Below are positions 1 through 10,190 of a stretch of DNA of 64,000 nucleotides, in pieces; position 1 is the first letter of the stretch, and every line of letters begins with the position of its first letter. The position numbers were made by a program, and so were the translations under genes. The notes under the pieces are model-generated. The model saw only the letters and a list, made by a program, of their open reading frames with translations. It had not been told where the DNA came from and did no database searches. Source of the stretch: Aliiglaciecola sp. M165 (GTDB lineage Bacteria; Pseudomonadota; Gammaproteobacteria; Enterobacterales; Alteromonadaceae); the NCBI RefSeq assembly GCF_007197995.1, contig NZ_VKKH01000004.1, positions 310,001-374,000 on the forward strand, written 5' to 3'.

Positions 1-203
1 ATAGTGGCATTGACTTGTGTGAGTTCAATTAACGATTTTGCTAAATCAAAATTAACACCTTGAGGCTCACCATTTTCATCAAGCCAATAATAAGGAGCCG
101 CTATTTCGCTATAAAACCTAAGAATGTTTGGCTCATCGGTCGCTTTTACTTCGAAACCAATCAAGGCTAGCAACACAACTAAGCCTTTTCGAATAAAAAA
201 CAA
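1..203 (-). CDS. Periplasmic solute-binding protein (family 3-like), N-terminal part
   Basis: This is the first 67 codons of a minus-strand gene whose 3' end lies outside the window. A TTG start is preceded by AGGAG seven bases upstream. The product opens with a short basic segment, a hydrophobic stretch (VVLLALIGF) and a likely cleavage after VKA, so it is exported. The mature start, with ILRFYSEIAAPYYWLDENG followed by GVNFDLAKSL, resembles the first lobe of family 3 extracellular solute-binding proteins, which bind amino acids or similar ligands in the periplasm. It could be an ABC transporter subunit or one of the orphan members common in marine gammaproteobacteria. The ligand cannot be told from this fragment. 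Confidence 0.6.
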   Translation of the reverse strand, partial: MFFIRKGLVVLLALIGFEVKATDEPNILRFYSEIAAPYYWLDENGEPQGVNFDLAKSLIELTQVNAT

Positions 204-359
204 AATTAATCTCCTGAGACGAAGCTCTATACTGGAAATTTCTAAATCGCCTACTAGTTAGGTGGTTCAATCGAATTTATTTAGAGGAGTACATACTATT
301 GTGGTATCGGAGCAACAGCAATTATTTATGCAAATTAGTCTTAATGCCGGATTTAAACA

Positions 360-755
360 CTAATCTTGTTCGGTCTGGAGCTTTTTAATTATCCCTTTGT
401 TAGCTTCTGGAAAACTTAACCTATGCAACTCGTCAATTCTGACCCATTGAGTAAGCTGTCCTTCCATGCCTGTTGGCTCCCCTTCAAATCCATCAATAAT
501 GTGAATGTGCAATCTGACATGTTTGTCGCCATAGTCATGTTCAATCAACATAAACTCAGATTGCGAATGCACTATAATACCCAATTCTTCATTCAGTTCA
601 CGGCACATGGCGTGTTCGACCGTTTCGTCTGATTCGACTTTTCCGCCTGGAAATTCCCACAGACCGCCTTGATGTAAGTCATCTGCCCGTTTACTAACAA
701 AAATTTGGTCGTTGCGCTGAATAACTCCCACGGCAACATCCACTATTTTCATCAT
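360..755 (-). CDS. mutT: 8-oxo-dGTP diphosphatase (Nudix hydrolase)
   Basis: The enzyme hydrolyses oxidised 8-oxo-dGTP so that it is not incorporated into DNA. The 131-residue protein has a complete Nudix box: GGKVESDE, seven residues, then RELNEELGI, which gives the GX5EX7REUXEEXGU pattern with its metal-binding glutamates. The ATG at 755 is chosen because AAAGGAAA lies just upstream and the family usually begins MKxVDVAVGVI; a TTG five codons earlier is an unlikely start. The gene follows secA as in E. coli, but a hairpin with a T-run lies between them, so it is probably transcribed only partly by read-through from secA. Confidence 0.93.
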   Translation of the reverse strand: MMKIVDVAVGVIQRNDQIFVSKRADDLHQGGLWEFPGGKVESDETVEHAMCRELNEELGIIVHSQSEFMLIEHDYGDKHVRLHIHIIDGFEGEPTGMEGQLTQWVRIDELHRLSFPEANKGIIKKLQTEQD

Positions 756-780
756 TGTATTTCCTTTCAAATTTGTGACA

Positions 781-810
781 TAAAAAAGGGACAGTGCAAA
801 AGCTGTCCCT
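781..810 (-). terminator. Rho-independent terminator after secA
   Basis: A perfect 8-bp stem (AGGGACAG / CTGTCCCT) with an 8-nt loop is followed, on the minus strand, by six T residues. It stands 20 bases past the secA stop codon and before mutT. Confidence 0.8.
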
Positions 811-829
811 GTTTCTTAGCGTGTTCGGG

Positions 830-3550
830 CTAACTTAACTTGCCATGACACTGTTTATACTTTTTACCTGAACCACAGGGGCAAGGATCGTTTCGCCCAA
901 CCTTAGGTCCCTCGCGCACTGCCGTTTTCGGGCCTGCAGCTTGGTCCTGAGATTCTTGATTAGGTGATTCATGTTCGTAGTTTTTGGGCACTTCATCTGC
1001 TTGACGGCGTTGTTCTTCAACTGCATCGACGTCAGATTCCGCTTTAACACGAACTTTACTTAAGATGTTGATCACTTCAACTTTTAGGTTTTCCAACATT
1101 TCGGAAAACAGCTGGAATGACTCACGTTTGTATTCCTGTTTCGGATTTTTTTGAGCGTAGCCACGTAAATGAATACCTTGGCGTAAATGATCCATAGCCG
1201 CTAAGTGTTCTTTCCAAGAGCTGTCGAGATTCTGTAACATCACGGCTTTTTCGAACTGGCGCATGACATCCGGCCCGACTGTTTCTTCTTTTTGCTTGTA
1301 GGCCGTTTGCACTTCACCCAAAATGCGCTCACGTAGTTTTTCTTCAAAGAGTTTGTCGTCTTCGTCAAGCCACTGTTGAATCGGCATTTCCATTAAGAAA
1401 TCACCTTTGATCCGCTCTTCCAATCCTGGAACATCCCACATTTCTTCTAGAGATTGTGGCGGGATGTACTCGTCAATCATACTGCTGACGACATCTTCAC
1501 GAATCGCATCAACGGTATCGCTAATATCACCTTCATCCAATAATTCGTTTCGTTGTTCGTAAATAACTTTACGTTGATCATTGGCCACATCATCGAATTC
1601 AAGTAGCTGTTTACGAATATCGAAGTTGCGTCCTTCAACTTTACGCTGAGCATTCTCGATTGCTCGCGTTACCCAAGGATGTTCAATGGCTTCGCCTCTT
1701 TCCATCCCTAGACGTTTCATCATGTTGCCCATCTTTTCAGAGGCAAAAATACGCATCAATCCGTCTTCTAAAGACAAATAGAATCTTGATGAACCTGGGT
1801 CACCTTGACGACCAGAACGACCCCGTAATTGATTGTCGATTCGGCGAGATTCATGGCGCTCGGTACCAATAATATGCAAGCCACCAGCATCAAGTACTTT
1901 TTGGTGATCTTCTTCCCACTGAGCCTTAATTTTTGCTACTTTTTCTGGCTTGGGATCATTGATTTTGGCTAACTCAGACTGCCAATTACCGCCCAATACA
2001 ATATCCGTACCTCGACCAGCCATGTTAGTAGCAATTGTCACAGCACCTGGACGACCAGCCTGAGCGACGATATCAGCTTCACGTAAATGCTGTTTGGCGT
2101 TAAGTACTTCATGTTTAATTTTAGCTTTACGCAGTACACCGGACAATAATTCAGAATTTTCAATCGAAACCGTACCCACCAAAGTAGGCTGTCCACGCTT
2201 AACACAATCTAAAATATCTTCAACAATGGCTTCGTATTTTTCCTCAGCGGTGAGATATATCAGATCAGCTTTATCATCACGGATCATCGGCTTATTGGTT
2301 GGAATAACTACCGTTTCTAATCCATATATATGATTAAATTCAAATGCTTCAGTATCCGCCGTACCTGTCATGCCAGATAGTTTTTCGTATAATCGGAAGT
2401 AATTCTGGAAGGTAATCGAAGCAAGCGTCTGGTTCTCGTTTTGGATCTTCACACCTTCTTTTGCTTCTACAGCCTGGTGCAAACCCTCAGACCAGCGACG
2501 TCCTTCCATCGTGCGCCCAGTGTGCTCATCGACGATGACAATCTCATCATCTTTAACGATGTAATCGACGTCTTTGCTAAACAGTTTATGAGCACGCAGC
2601 GCCGCATTGACATGATGTAAAAGAGAGATATTTGCGGCGGCAAATAAAGAATCCTCTTCAGACAGAATTCCCTGACGTTGCAAAATTTCTTCAACGTGGA
2701 TCTGGCCACGTTCAGTTAGATGGATCTGTTTACCTTTTTCATCGATGGTAAAGTCACCTTCACCTTCACGGCCTTGCTCATCACCTTCTTTATCTTCTTC
2801 AGCTTGCTCGACAAGTTCGGGGATAATCACGTTAATTTTTCGGTAAAGTTCAGCATTGTCTTCTGCCTGACCTGAAATAATCAACGGTGTGCGAGCTTCA
2901 TCAATCAAGATTGAATCGACTTCATCGATAACCGCAAAATTTAAACCGCGCTGGACGCGGTCTTGAGGGCTAAATGCCATGTTATCTCTGAGGTAATCAA
3001 AGCCGAATTCATTGTTTGTCCCGTAGGTGATGTCGGCGTTGTAGGCATCTTTTTTGTCTGCGTGAGCCATACCCGGTACGTTACATCCGACTGTCAGCCC
3101 CAAAAATTCGAATAAAGGTCTACTCCAATCAGCATCACGTTTCGCAAGGTAGTCATTAACGGTAATGACATGTACACCCTTGCCAGATAAACCGTTTAGA
3201 TAAGCGGGTAACGTCGAGGTAAGGGTTTTACCTTCACCTGTACGCATTTCAGATATCTTACCCTGATGAAGCACTTGGCCACCAAGCATCTGCACATCAA
3301 AATGACGCATTTCAAAGACACGTTTGCTGGCTTCGCGAACAACAGCAAATGCTTCGATAAGCAAATCGTCTAACGTAGCGCCATCGTTCAAGCGCTGCTT
3401 AAATTCAGCGGTTTTGCCTTTTAATTGCTCATCGCTTAAAGCTTCATACTCAGCTTCAAGGGCATTGATTTGTTCAACACTCTTATTGAGTTTTTTTAGG
3501 AGGCGGTCGTTTCGACTACCAAATATTTTTGTGAATATGCTCGCAAACAT
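830..3550 (-). CDS. secA: Preprotein translocase ATPase SecA
   Basis: SecA is the motor that drives unfolded preproteins through SecYEG. The 906-residue protein has the family's usual length. Visible motifs are the Walker A segment MRTGEGKT near residue 105, the DEAD-type box [14 protein letters not shown] near 210, the second nucleotide-binding domain with [10 protein letters not shown] and [11 protein letters not shown], and a C-terminal zinc-binding SEC-C tail ([16 protein letters not shown]). It lies downstream of an M23 peptidase gene and upstream of mutT. No SecM-like arrest peptide gene is seen upstream, so the secretion-sensing control known in E. coli is not evident here. Confidence 0.98.
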   Translation of the reverse strand: MFASIFTKIFGSRNDRLLKKLNKSVEQINALEAEYEALSDEQLKGKTAEFKQRLNDGATLDDLLIEAFAVVREASKRVFEMRHFDVQMLGGQVLHQGKISEMRTGEGKTLTSTLPAYLNGLSGKGVHVITVNDYLAKRDADWSRPLFEFLGLTVGCNVPGMAHADKKDAYNADITYGTNNEFGFDYLRDNMAFSPQDRVQRGLNFAVIDEVDSILIDEARTPLIISGQAEDNAELYRKINVIIPELVEQAEEDKEGDEQGREGEGDFTIDEKGKQIHLTERGQIHVEEILQRQGILSEEDSLFAAANISLLHHVNAALRAHKLFSKDVDYIVKDDEIVIVDEHTGRTMEGRRWSEGLHQAVEAKEGVKIQNENQTLASITFQNYFRLYEKLSGMTGTADTEAFEFNHIYGLETVVIPTNKPMIRDDKADLIYLTAEEKYEAIVEDILDCVKRGQPTLVGTVSIENSELLSGVLRKAKIKHEVLNAKQHLREADIVAQAGRPGAVTIATNMAGRGTDIVLGGNWQSELAKINDPKPEKVAKIKAQWEEDHQKVLDAGGLHIIGTERHESRRIDNQLRGRSGRQGDPGSSRFYLSLEDGLMRIFASEKMGNMMKRLGMERGEAIEHPWVTRAIENAQRKVEGRNFDIRKQLLEFDDVANDQRKVIYEQRNELLDEGDISDTVDAIREDVVSSMIDEYIPPQSLEEMWDVPGLEERIKGDFLMEMPIQQWLDEDDKLFEEKLRERILGEVQTAYKQKEETVGPDVMRQFEKAVMLQNLDSSWKEHLAAMDHLRQGIHLRGYAQKNPKQEYKRESFQLFSEMLENLKVEVINILSKVRVKAESDVDAVEEQRRQADEVPKNYEHESPNQESQDQAAGPKTAVREGPKVGRNDPCPCGSGKKYKQCHGKLS

Positions 3551-3605
3551 GGATTTACAGCTTCCAATCTATCAAATTAAAACTACTTGCTTCATTGCAA
3601 AGTAG

Positions 3606-3643
3606 CGAAAATAACACAATCGGCTCCAAATGGAGCCGATTGT
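3606..3643 (-). terminator. Hairpin terminator after the M23 peptidase gene
   Basis: A perfect 13-bp inverted repeat (arm ACAATCGGCTCCA) with a 2-nt centre lies just past the M23 stop. On the minus strand it is followed by a T-rich run (GTTATTTT). It probably ends or attenuates the transcript before secA. Confidence 0.65.
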
Positions 3644-3665
3644 CTAATACTGATTCACGCGACGA

Positions 3666-4568
3666 TTATCGTCGGTAAACAAACGGTAGAGGGTCTTGTT
3701 GCTTGCCATTGCGCAATACTTCGTAATGCACATGTGCACCAGTTGAACGTCCAGTACTGCCCATCAACGCAATTTCTTGACCACGGGTAACGACATCCCC
3801 AATCTTAACACTTAGCGCTTTGTTATGACCATAGCGAGTGATCAATCCGTTACCGTGATCGATCTCGACGAGATTTCCATAGCCATATCGTTCACCTGAC
3901 CAAGTGACCAATCCAGCGCCAGTCGCTACTACAGGCTCACCTTCATCACCAGCAAAATCGACACCTTTGTGCATCGCTGGCATTCCGCTAAAGGGGTCCT
4001 TACGCATGCCATAATAAGATGACAACCAACCAGACTTAATAGGACGACCAATTAACTCCACTTGATCGTTGATATGGTGATTGAGCATGATAGATTCAAG
4101 GGCTGAAAGTTCTTGGGTTTTTGAAGCCAGTGTATGTTGCAATGATTCAATTCGGTTAAGCATCTCGTGCTCACCTTCAATTTTTATCACTGCGTCCATC
4201 AGCGGGCCGCCAGTGGCAGGGATATCATTAAAACTAAATTCGTCTTGCTTCAAGCCGGCTTGGTCAACAAGTTTGCTGCCTAATGCATTGATACGATGAA
4301 TCTGGCCTTCAACATCCGCCAACTTCAACATGATCCCAGATAGCTGTTCCTGGGTAGCAGATTTGAGTTGGTCGATTTCTTTTTGCTGCGTAACAAAACC
4401 ATTTTTAGCAAATTCAATTCTGGCTTTTGTCTCATCAACCTGATGTGCTGTGCGGCTGGACAGGGATAACAATCCAAACACAAATACACACCCAACAACT
4501 AAGCGACGCTTGCCTATCTTGTAGGAGAATTCTGTGGATTTGCCTTTGTAATGCAGTGTTAAACTCAT
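3666..4568 (-). CDS. M23 family (LytM-type) metallopeptidase, membrane-anchored
   Basis: This is a likely peptidoglycan endopeptidase or an activator of amidases. The 300-residue protein has one transmembrane segment near residues 23-41, a periplasmic coiled coil (about 48-105), and a C-terminal LytM domain (about 190-295). The domain carries the zinc ligands in HKGVDFAGDEG and HVHYE, so it looks catalytically competent rather than degenerate. The ATG at 4568 is chosen because family members begin MSLTLHYKG; a longer frame adds 12 residues without support. It occupies the slot between lpxC and secA that secM fills in enterobacteria. Terminators on both sides suggest an independent transcript. 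The bond cleaved is unknown. Confidence 0.87.
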   Translation of the reverse strand: MSLTLHYKGKSTEFSYKIGKRRLVVGCVFVFGLLSLSSRTAHQVDETKARIEFAKNGFVTQQKEIDQLKSATQEQLSGIMLKLADVEGQIHRINALGSKLVDQAGLKQDEFSFNDIPATGGPLMDAVIKIEGEHEMLNRIESLQHTLASKTQELSALESIMLNHHINDQVELIGRPIKSGWLSSYYGMRKDPFSGMPAMHKGVDFAGDEGEPVVATGAGLVTWSGERYGYGNLVEIDHGNGLITRYGHNKALSVKIGDVVTRGQEIALMGSTGRSTGAHVHYEVLRNGKQQDPLPFVYRR

Positions 4569-4783
4569 TAAATCATTTTCTCTCAATCTCGAACCGGCCA
4601 GCATTCTAAACAGATTGCTGTCAATTGGGTAGTAAATTTAGGTATCCTGCTGCAACCCGATTGATTGTTTTTCATACAATTCTATCGACCTTGGAACCGA
4701 AAATCCTTAATGCAAATTTGTTCTTCAAATCAGCAGTATAACAATACCTTGTAAAACATAAGGTTATCAAGGTATTTGATGGA

Positions 4784-4813
4784 TAAACAAAAATGCCGCA
4801 CAAAGCGGCATTT
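4784..4813 (-). terminator. Rho-independent terminator after lpxC
   Basis: A 9-bp perfect stem (AAATGCCGC / GCGGCATTT) with a 5-nt loop is followed on the minus strand by TTGTTT. It lies 14 bases past the lpxC stop codon. Confidence 0.85.
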
Positions 4814-4826
4814 AGAAAATCATAAT

Positions 4827-5741
4827 TTAGTTAGCAAGTACCGGCGAAGCGAAATGAATTGGGACTTCATCCTGAGATTCGTAGCTTACGTACTCCCAGC
4901 AGCTTTGGTCTTGCAACATAGCATTTAGTAATTTGTTATTCAGCCCGTGACCAGATTTGTAGGCACGCAACTCGCCGACGATACTATGACCGCCTAGATA
5001 CAAATCGCCCACGGCATCCAAAATCTTATGCTTAAGGAATTCGTCGTCATAACGAAGCCCTTCCGGGTTCAAAACACGATACTCATCAAGTGCAACGGCG
5101 TTTGACATGCTGCCACCTAATGCCAGATTATTCGCATTCATGTATTCAAGGTCTCGCATGAAACCAAAGGTTCTTGCGCGACTAACCTTATCTACATAAG
5201 AGGTGGCGTCAAAGTCCATCACAACATGTTGGCGTGTTTGACTGATAACCGGGTGTTCAAAATCAATTTTAAAGTCAACACGAAAGCCATCGTACGGGTG
5301 AAACTCAGCCCATTTGTCGCCTTCTTCAACGCGGATGGGTTTAGTAATTCGAATAAATTTTTTGGCCGCATTCAGCTCTTCAATACCGGCAGATTGCAAC
5401 AAGAAAATGAATGGACTCGCGCTGCCATCCATAATTGGTAGTTCGTTGCTGTCTACTTCAACAATAATGTTGTCAATGCCCAGACCCGCTAGCGCTGAGG
5501 CCAAATGTTCAACAGTGAAAATAGACACGCCGTCTTCATTACTTAAGCACGTGCATAACACTGTGTCGCCAACAGCATTTGCTTTAGCAGGGATATCCAC
5601 GTGAGGCTCAAGGTCTATGCGGCGAAATACAATACCTGTATTCGCCGGCGCAGGCCGGAGAGTCATGGTGACCTTTTCACCTTTGTGCAGACCAATCCCT
5701 GTTTCTTGCACAGCATGTTTTATTGTGCGTTGCTTAATCAT
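4827..5741 (-). CDS. lpxC: UDP-3-O-acyl-N-acetylglucosamine deacetylase
   Basis: LpxC carries out the committed step of lipid A synthesis, the zinc-dependent deacetylation of UDP-3-O-acyl-GlcNAc in the cytoplasm. The 304 residues match the family's length. Zinc and catalytic residues are visible: E78 and H79 in TVEHLASAL, the [12 protein letters not shown] segment (second zinc histidine and aspartate), and the catalytic histidine in [10 protein letters not shown]. The start [19 protein letters not shown] is typical. It follows ftsZ as in E. coli but has its own strong promoter and its own terminator, so it can be set independently of division genes. In E. coli LpxC is also controlled by FtsH proteolysis, which cannot be judged here. 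Confidence 0.98.
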   Translation of the reverse strand: MIKQRTIKHAVQETGIGLHKGEKVTMTLRPAPANTGIVFRRIDLEPHVDIPAKANAVGDTVLCTCLSNEDGVSIFTVEHLASALAGLGIDNIIVEVDSNELPIMDGSASPFIFLLQSAGIEELNAAKKFIRITKPIRVEEGDKWAEFHPYDGFRVDFKIDFEHPVISQTRQHVVMDFDATSYVDKVSRARTFGFMRDLEYMNANNLALGGSMSNAVALDEYRVLNPEGLRYDDEFLKHKILDAVGDLYLGGHSIVGELRAYKSGHGLNNKLLNAMLQDQSCWEYVSYESQDEVPIHFASPVLAN

Positions 5742-5787
5742 TTAACAGTATGCCTATTCTAATCGCTCTAGCGAAAAAACGGCGCAT

Positions 5788-5816
5788 AGTATACTGACTA
5801 ACTGGTCCAATGTCAA
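5788..5816 (-). promoter_or_regulatory. Sigma-70 promoter for lpxC
   Basis: On the minus strand, a perfect TTGACA -35 box and TATACT -10 box are separated by exactly 17 bases. Transcription would begin about 40 bases ahead of the lpxC ATG. Confidence 0.8.
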
Positions 5817-6000
5817 AAAACTGTAACATGGCCCAATGTTTGCAAAATTGACGATTACGTCAAACCGGCAAATAACATCGTCGCTACCGAGTTAGTGCCT
5901 ACAAACAATTCAGCGATACAACCGCTATTCCACTCCCAAAATTTTCCGGCTTCAACATCCTAAGACAGCAGCTTAGCCTGGAAATTCAATCTATATCGAA

Positions 6001-7161
6001 TTAGTCAGCTTGCTTTCGCAAAAACGCCGGAATATCCAAGTACTCACAATTGAGTTCTTCTTTTTCTTCCATTGCGACCGCTTTGTTCATATCAGTCGCT
6101 GCATTACCCACTCGATCGCCGGCTTCTGGTTGCAATTTGAAATTCTTGGCTTCAGCTGAAACACGAGAACCTTGGCTGCTGACCAATGAAATGTCTGGTT
6201 TGCGCTCTGCACCAATTCCCGTTGCAACTACGGTCACGCGCAATTCGTCAGTCATTTCCATATCAATAACTGTACCCACGACCACAGTAGCGTTTTCAGA
6301 CGCAAAGGCTTTAACAGCGTTACCGACAGTTTCAAATTCGTCGATAGCGAAATCTGGTCCAGCAGTAATATTGACCAAAATACCGCGCGCACCAGATAAA
6401 TCGATATCTTCGAGTAACGGACAAGCGATCGCCGCTTCAGAGGCTTCTTCAGCACGATCTTCACCTGACGCTGAACCGCTTCCCATCATGGCTGTGCCCA
6501 TTTCAGACATCACCGTTTTTACGTCGGCGAAGTCAACGTTGATCAATCCTGGACGAGTGATCAATTCAGCAATTCCCTGAACGGCACCGCGAAGGACATC
6601 GTTCGCTGCGCTGAACGCTTGCAGTAATGGAGTTCCACGTCCCATAACTTTCAGTAACTTTTCGTTCGGTATGGTGATCAGTGAATCGACGTATTTTGAC
6701 AATTCTTCGATACCTTGGTCAGCAAATTCTGTGCGTTTTCTGCCTTCAAAAGGAAAAGGTTTAGTCACAACAGCAACCGTTAAGATACCCAACTCTTTGG
6801 CAACTTTTGCCACTTCTGGCGCGGCCCCTGTACCGGTTCCACCACCCATTCCTGCGGTAATAAATACCATGTCAGCGCCTTCCAGACTTTGTCTGATCGT
6901 TTCTCGATCCTCTTCGGCAGCCTGACGACCAATATTAGGATTGGCACCTGCACCCAGACCTTTGGTTACCCCTGAACCAATTTGTAATGTCAGGTTTGCT
7001 GATGAGCTACGTAGTACCTGAGCATCGGTATTGACAGCAATAAACTCCACACCTTCGATACTTTGCGACACCATGTGTTCGATGGCGTTTCCACCACCGC
7101 CACCAACACCAATAACTTTGATGACAGCTTCTTCGCTGTGACTATCCATTAATTCAAACAT
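6001..7161 (-). CDS. ftsZ: Cell division GTPase FtsZ
   Basis: FtsZ is the tubulin-like GTPase that polymerises into the Z-ring. The 386-residue protein shows the tubulin signature [10 protein letters not shown], an N-terminal [10 protein letters not shown] nucleotide loop, the conserved T7-loop region ([11 protein letters not shown]), a variable linker of about 50 residues and the conserved C-terminal peptide [12 protein letters not shown], which binds FtsA and ZipA. It is followed by a 259-bp gap containing the lpxC promoter. It lies directly after ftsA and is presumably cotranscribed with ftsQA. Confidence 0.98.
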   Translation of the reverse strand: MFELMDSHSEEAVIKVIGVGGGGGNAIEHMVSQSIEGVEFIAVNTDAQVLRSSSANLTLQIGSGVTKGLGAGANPNIGRQAAEEDRETIRQSLEGADMVFITAGMGGGTGTGAAPEVAKVAKELGILTVAVVTKPFPFEGRKRTEFADQGIEELSKYVDSLITIPNEKLLKVMGRGTPLLQAFSAANDVLRGAVQGIAELITRPGLINVDFADVKTVMSEMGTAMMGSGSASGEDRAEEASEAAIACPLLEDIDLSGARGILVNITAGPDFAIDEFETVGNAVKAFASENATVVVGTVIDMEMTDELRVTVVATGIGAERKPDISLVSSQGSRVSAEAKNFKLQPEAGDRVGNAATDMNKAVAMEEKEELNCEYLDIPAFLRKQAD

Positions 7162-7245
7162 TATTATTCTCCGATTTTTGCGCGATAAAATGTGGATTTA
7201 GCGATTCCACATTCAATTTTTTAAGGTTCTGAGACATCTCCATGC

Positions 7246-8475
7246 TCAGAACTCCCCCTTAAACCAACTCTGAATACGATGCCAAAGTCCTTCTGCATTA
7301 TTCGCTTTTTGTGCGGACTTGGACTGCAATGACTCTTTACCGTATTGCAATAAACCCACAACGGTTGCAAACGTAGCGTCATCGACGTATTCAGATAAAC
7401 CTTTCACTCCAATTGGAGCACCGACTCGCACTGGCATTTGGAATAGCTCTTCAGCAAATTCCACGGCACCTTCCATTTTGGCAGAGCCGCCAGTGAGTAC
7501 GATTCCTGCAGCAATTTGCTCTTCGAGCCCGCTGCTTTTGATCTCTTCTAGGATCAATTCAAACAATTCTTGATAACGAGGTTCTATTACCTCAGCCAAT
7601 GTGTGTCTGGACATGACACGAGCCGGTCTACCGCCCACACTTGGCACTTGTATTTGTTCTTCCATGCTAACCATGTCGCGTAATGCACATGCATAGTTGA
7701 TCTTGATATCTTCAGCATGGTTAATTGGTGTTCTAAATATTTTGGCTATGTCGCTAGTAATTTGATTTCCCGCAACAGGAATTACCGCCGTATGGCGAAT
7801 CGCTCCGTCGGAATAAATCACCATGTCGATAGTGCCACCACCGATGTCGACGACACATACACCGAGTTCTTTTTCATCTTCGGTTAAGACAGCATAACTT
7901 GACGCCAATGCTGAAAAGATCATCTGATCGGCGTTAAGTTCACAACGTTCAATACATTTCACCAAATTTTTGGCCATATCGTCCGCACAAGTGATGATAT
8001 GCGCCTTGGCTTCCATTCGTACGCCTGACATACCAACAGGGTTTTTGATCCCCTCTTGCACATCAATGGTGTATTCCTGAGGCAGCACATGTAAGAGCCT
8101 ACGTTCCAGCGCAATAGGAACCGAACGCGCTGCATGAACCACATTGTCTACATCGTCTGCCGTCACTTCCTGGTTATTGATCGGCACCATGCCACTCTCA
8201 TTTTGGCATTTAACATGTCTACCAGAAATCGACATAAAGACAGACGACACTCGGCAATCAGCCATGAGTTCCATTTCGCCTACAGCACGTTGCACTGACT
8301 GAACCAATAGGTTGAGATCATTTACTCCGCCTTTGTCCATGCCCTTTGATGAGTGTGTGCCAACACCAACAACACTAATATCGCCATCGTCTAGCACTTC
8401 TGCTACGACAGCTTTTACTTTGCTGGTGCCTAGATCTAAGCCAACAATCAGGTTACGTTCTGCTACCTTAGACAT
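7246..8475 (-). CDS. ftsA: Cell division protein FtsA
   Basis: FtsA is an actin-like ATPase that tethers FtsZ to the membrane. The 409-residue protein has the actin-fold phosphate loops LIVGLDLGTSKVKAVV and CVVDIGGGTIDMVIY, an adenosine motif GIVLTGGSAKMEG, and a C-terminal amphipathic helix (LWHRIQSWFKGEF) that serves as membrane anchor. It starts 21 bases after ftsQ and ends 84 bases before ftsZ. Length and motif order are standard for gammaproteobacteria. Confidence 0.97.
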   Translation of the reverse strand: MSKVAERNLIVGLDLGTSKVKAVVAEVLDDGDISVVGVGTHSSKGMDKGGVNDLNLLVQSVQRAVGEMELMADCRVSSVFMSISGRHVKCQNESGMVPINNQEVTADDVDNVVHAARSVPIALERRLLHVLPQEYTIDVQEGIKNPVGMSGVRMEAKAHIITCADDMAKNLVKCIERCELNADQMIFSALASSYAVLTEDEKELGVCVVDIGGGTIDMVIYSDGAIRHTAVIPVAGNQITSDIAKIFRTPINHAEDIKINYACALRDMVSMEEQIQVPSVGGRPARVMSRHTLAEVIEPRYQELFELILEEIKSSGLEEQIAAGIVLTGGSAKMEGAVEFAEELFQMPVRVGAPIGVKGLSEYVDDATFATVVGLLQYGKESLQSKSAQKANNAEGLWHRIQSWFKGEF

Positions 8476-8496
8476 TCAGTTCTCTTCTCACGTTAA

Positions 8497-9243
8497 TTAA
8501 CTCTCTTGCTCTTGTTCAGTTAACTGTTTCCAACCTACTGCTAAGCCGGTGTCATAGCGTAAATCTACATATTCAATTTGTTTATCTTGTTGTTTCAACA
8601 ATGGATAGACATCAACAAATCGTTGCAATCTATCGACAAACTCTGAGCGGCCCAGATTTAGCTTCACGCCATTTTTAAGCCGTATATTCCAGGCAAATCG
8701 TTCACTTAAATACAGCTCTTCAATCGTCAAATTTTCACTATTTAGCAATGTCTGCATCGCACGATAGCCTTGCAATGCAGTTTTTTCACTGCCACCCGGA
8801 CCGAATAAGCTGGGCAAGGCTGCATCTTCAAGTCGTGCATCAAATGCTTGGCCATATTGATTCAATAACGAATCATTGTTCCATCTGGCACTGGCTATCT
8901 CTTCAACCACATGGATGTTCAAGGTATTCGGCCAACGCTTTCTAACCGACGCACGATACACCCACGGCATGGCTTCAATTTGTTGGTGCACGCTGTCCAC
9001 ATCAATCTTAAAAAAGCTCTCCTTGTGACGAGCTTTTACCGATTGTTCAATCGATTCTTGTGACACATGCACCTTGTTGCCACTTACCAGTACCTTTTTA
9101 ACGGGTGCTTTTTGCGCATCCTCTAACCAGTTATCTAACCACCAGCCTGCATAAAACAAACTCAGGATCACCAATATCAAAAACACCAACCCACCCATTT
9201 GATAGGTCGATAATATGTTTTTGCTGGGCGCCTGCTGTTCCAT
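8497..9243 (-). CDS. ftsQ: Cell division protein FtsQ
   Basis: FtsQ is the bitopic divisome protein that links FtsB/FtsL to the septal synthase. The 248 residues comprise a short cytoplasmic tail, one transmembrane helix near residues 17-36 (MGGLVFLILVILSLFYAGWW), a POTRA domain (about 45-115, VKKVLVSGNKVHVSQESI) and the FtsQ beta domain ending with YVDLRYDTGLAVGW. It lies 2 bases after ddlB. Confidence 0.95.
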   Translation of the reverse strand: MEQQAPSKNILSTYQMGGLVFLILVILSLFYAGWWLDNWLEDAQKAPVKKVLVSGNKVHVSQESIEQSVKARHKESFFKIDVDSVHQQIEAMPWVYRASVRKRWPNTLNIHVVEEIASARWNNDSLLNQYGQAFDARLEDAALPSLFGPGGSEKTALQGYRAMQTLLNSENLTIEELYLSERFAWNIRLKNGVKLNLGRSEFVDRLQRFVDVYPLLKQQDKQIEYVDLRYDTGLAVGWKQLTEQEQES

Positions 9244-9245
9244 TG

Positions 9246-10190
9246 CTACGCATCCGCCGTCGCTAAAATGGCCAGTGACAGTTGCTCAAAACTCATTCCG
9301 GCTTGCTTGGCTGCCATTGGCACCAAACTTTTTTCCGTCATACCCGGTACCGTATTGGCTTCGAGTAAATAGAACTGTCCTTGTTCGTCTCGCATAAAGT
9401 CCACTCGCCCCCAACCTGTTGCGCCCACGGCATCGAACGCGTCTATCGCGAGGCGCCCCAACTGTGCTTCATCTTGCGCATTTAGGCCACTCGGGCAAAA
9501 GTACTCAGTACTATTTGAGTGATATTTAGCATCATAATCATAAAAGTTGTGGGGAGTTGACATACGAATAGATGGCAAAGCTTCGCCATTCAGAATCGTC
9601 ACTGTGTATTCTGGACCTTGTATGAACTGCTCTAACAAGACTGTATTGTCATATTTAAAGGCGTCTTGTATGGCCGTTTCTAATTGTGCAGCGCTTGTCA
9701 CTTTCGCCATGCCGATGCTTGAACCTTCCTGCGCCGGTTTGACCATGACGATGTCCCCCAAGGTTGCCATTATAACCTTGCATGATCCCGCATCAAAGCT
9801 TCTTTTCTCAGCAATTTGATATTTTGCAGTGGGCAATCCTCGCGTTTGCCAAATTTGCTTCGTTCTGACCTTATCCATTGCCAATGCAGACCCTAAAACA
9901 CCACTACCCGTAAAAGGTAAATTCAATAATTGCAACGCCCCTTGCATGCTGCCGTCTTCACCACCTCGCCCATGCAGCATGATGACTGCACGGTCAAAGT
10001 CTTGGTTAATTAAATCTGTAATGGGGTGCTCTGCTGGATCAAAACCATGGGCGTCGACACCAGCGTTTTGTAACGCATTCAACACTGCATTTCCGGAGCG
10101 AAGCGAAACCTCTCGTTCGGCGGAAATGCCGCCCAAAAGTACGGCGACCTTACCGTATTGTTTTACATCCACATGGAAAACTACATTCAT
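9246..10190 (-). CDS. ddlB: D-alanine--D-alanine ligase (DdlB type)
   Basis: The enzyme makes D-Ala-D-Ala for the peptidoglycan stem using ATP. The 314-residue ATP-grasp protein has the N-terminal [19 protein letters not shown] motif, the HGRGGEDG substrate loop, the [14 protein letters not shown]-binding loop, and the late [13 protein letters not shown] / [15 protein letters not shown] segment with the metal ligands. It overlaps murC by 4 bases (ATGA), which suggests translational coupling. Confidence 0.97.
   Translation of the reverse strand: MNVVFHVDVKQYGKVAVLLGGISAEREVSLRSGNAVLNALQNAGVDAHGFDPAEHPITDLINQDFDRAVIMLHGRGGEDGSMQGALQLLNLPFTGSGVLGSALAMDKVRTKQIWQTRGLPTAKYQIAEKRSFDAGSCKVIMATLGDIVMVKPAQEGSSIGMAKVTSAAQLETAIQDAFKYDNTVLLEQFIQGPEYTVTILNGEALPSIRMSTPHNFYDYDAKYHSNSTEYFCPSGLNAQDEAQLGRLAIDAFDAVGATGWGRVDFMRDEQGQFYLLEANTVPGMTEKSLVPMAAKQAGMSFEQLSLAILATADA

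Noticed and set aside
4569-4826. A search for a secM-like or DUF721 gene between the M23 gene and lpxC
   Set aside because: No convincing frame with a start and ribosome site was found on either strand; only the lpxC terminator is seen.
6050-6580. A 176-codon plus-strand frame
   Set aside because: It lies entirely antisense to ftsZ and shows serine/alanine/proline bias typical of a shadow frame.
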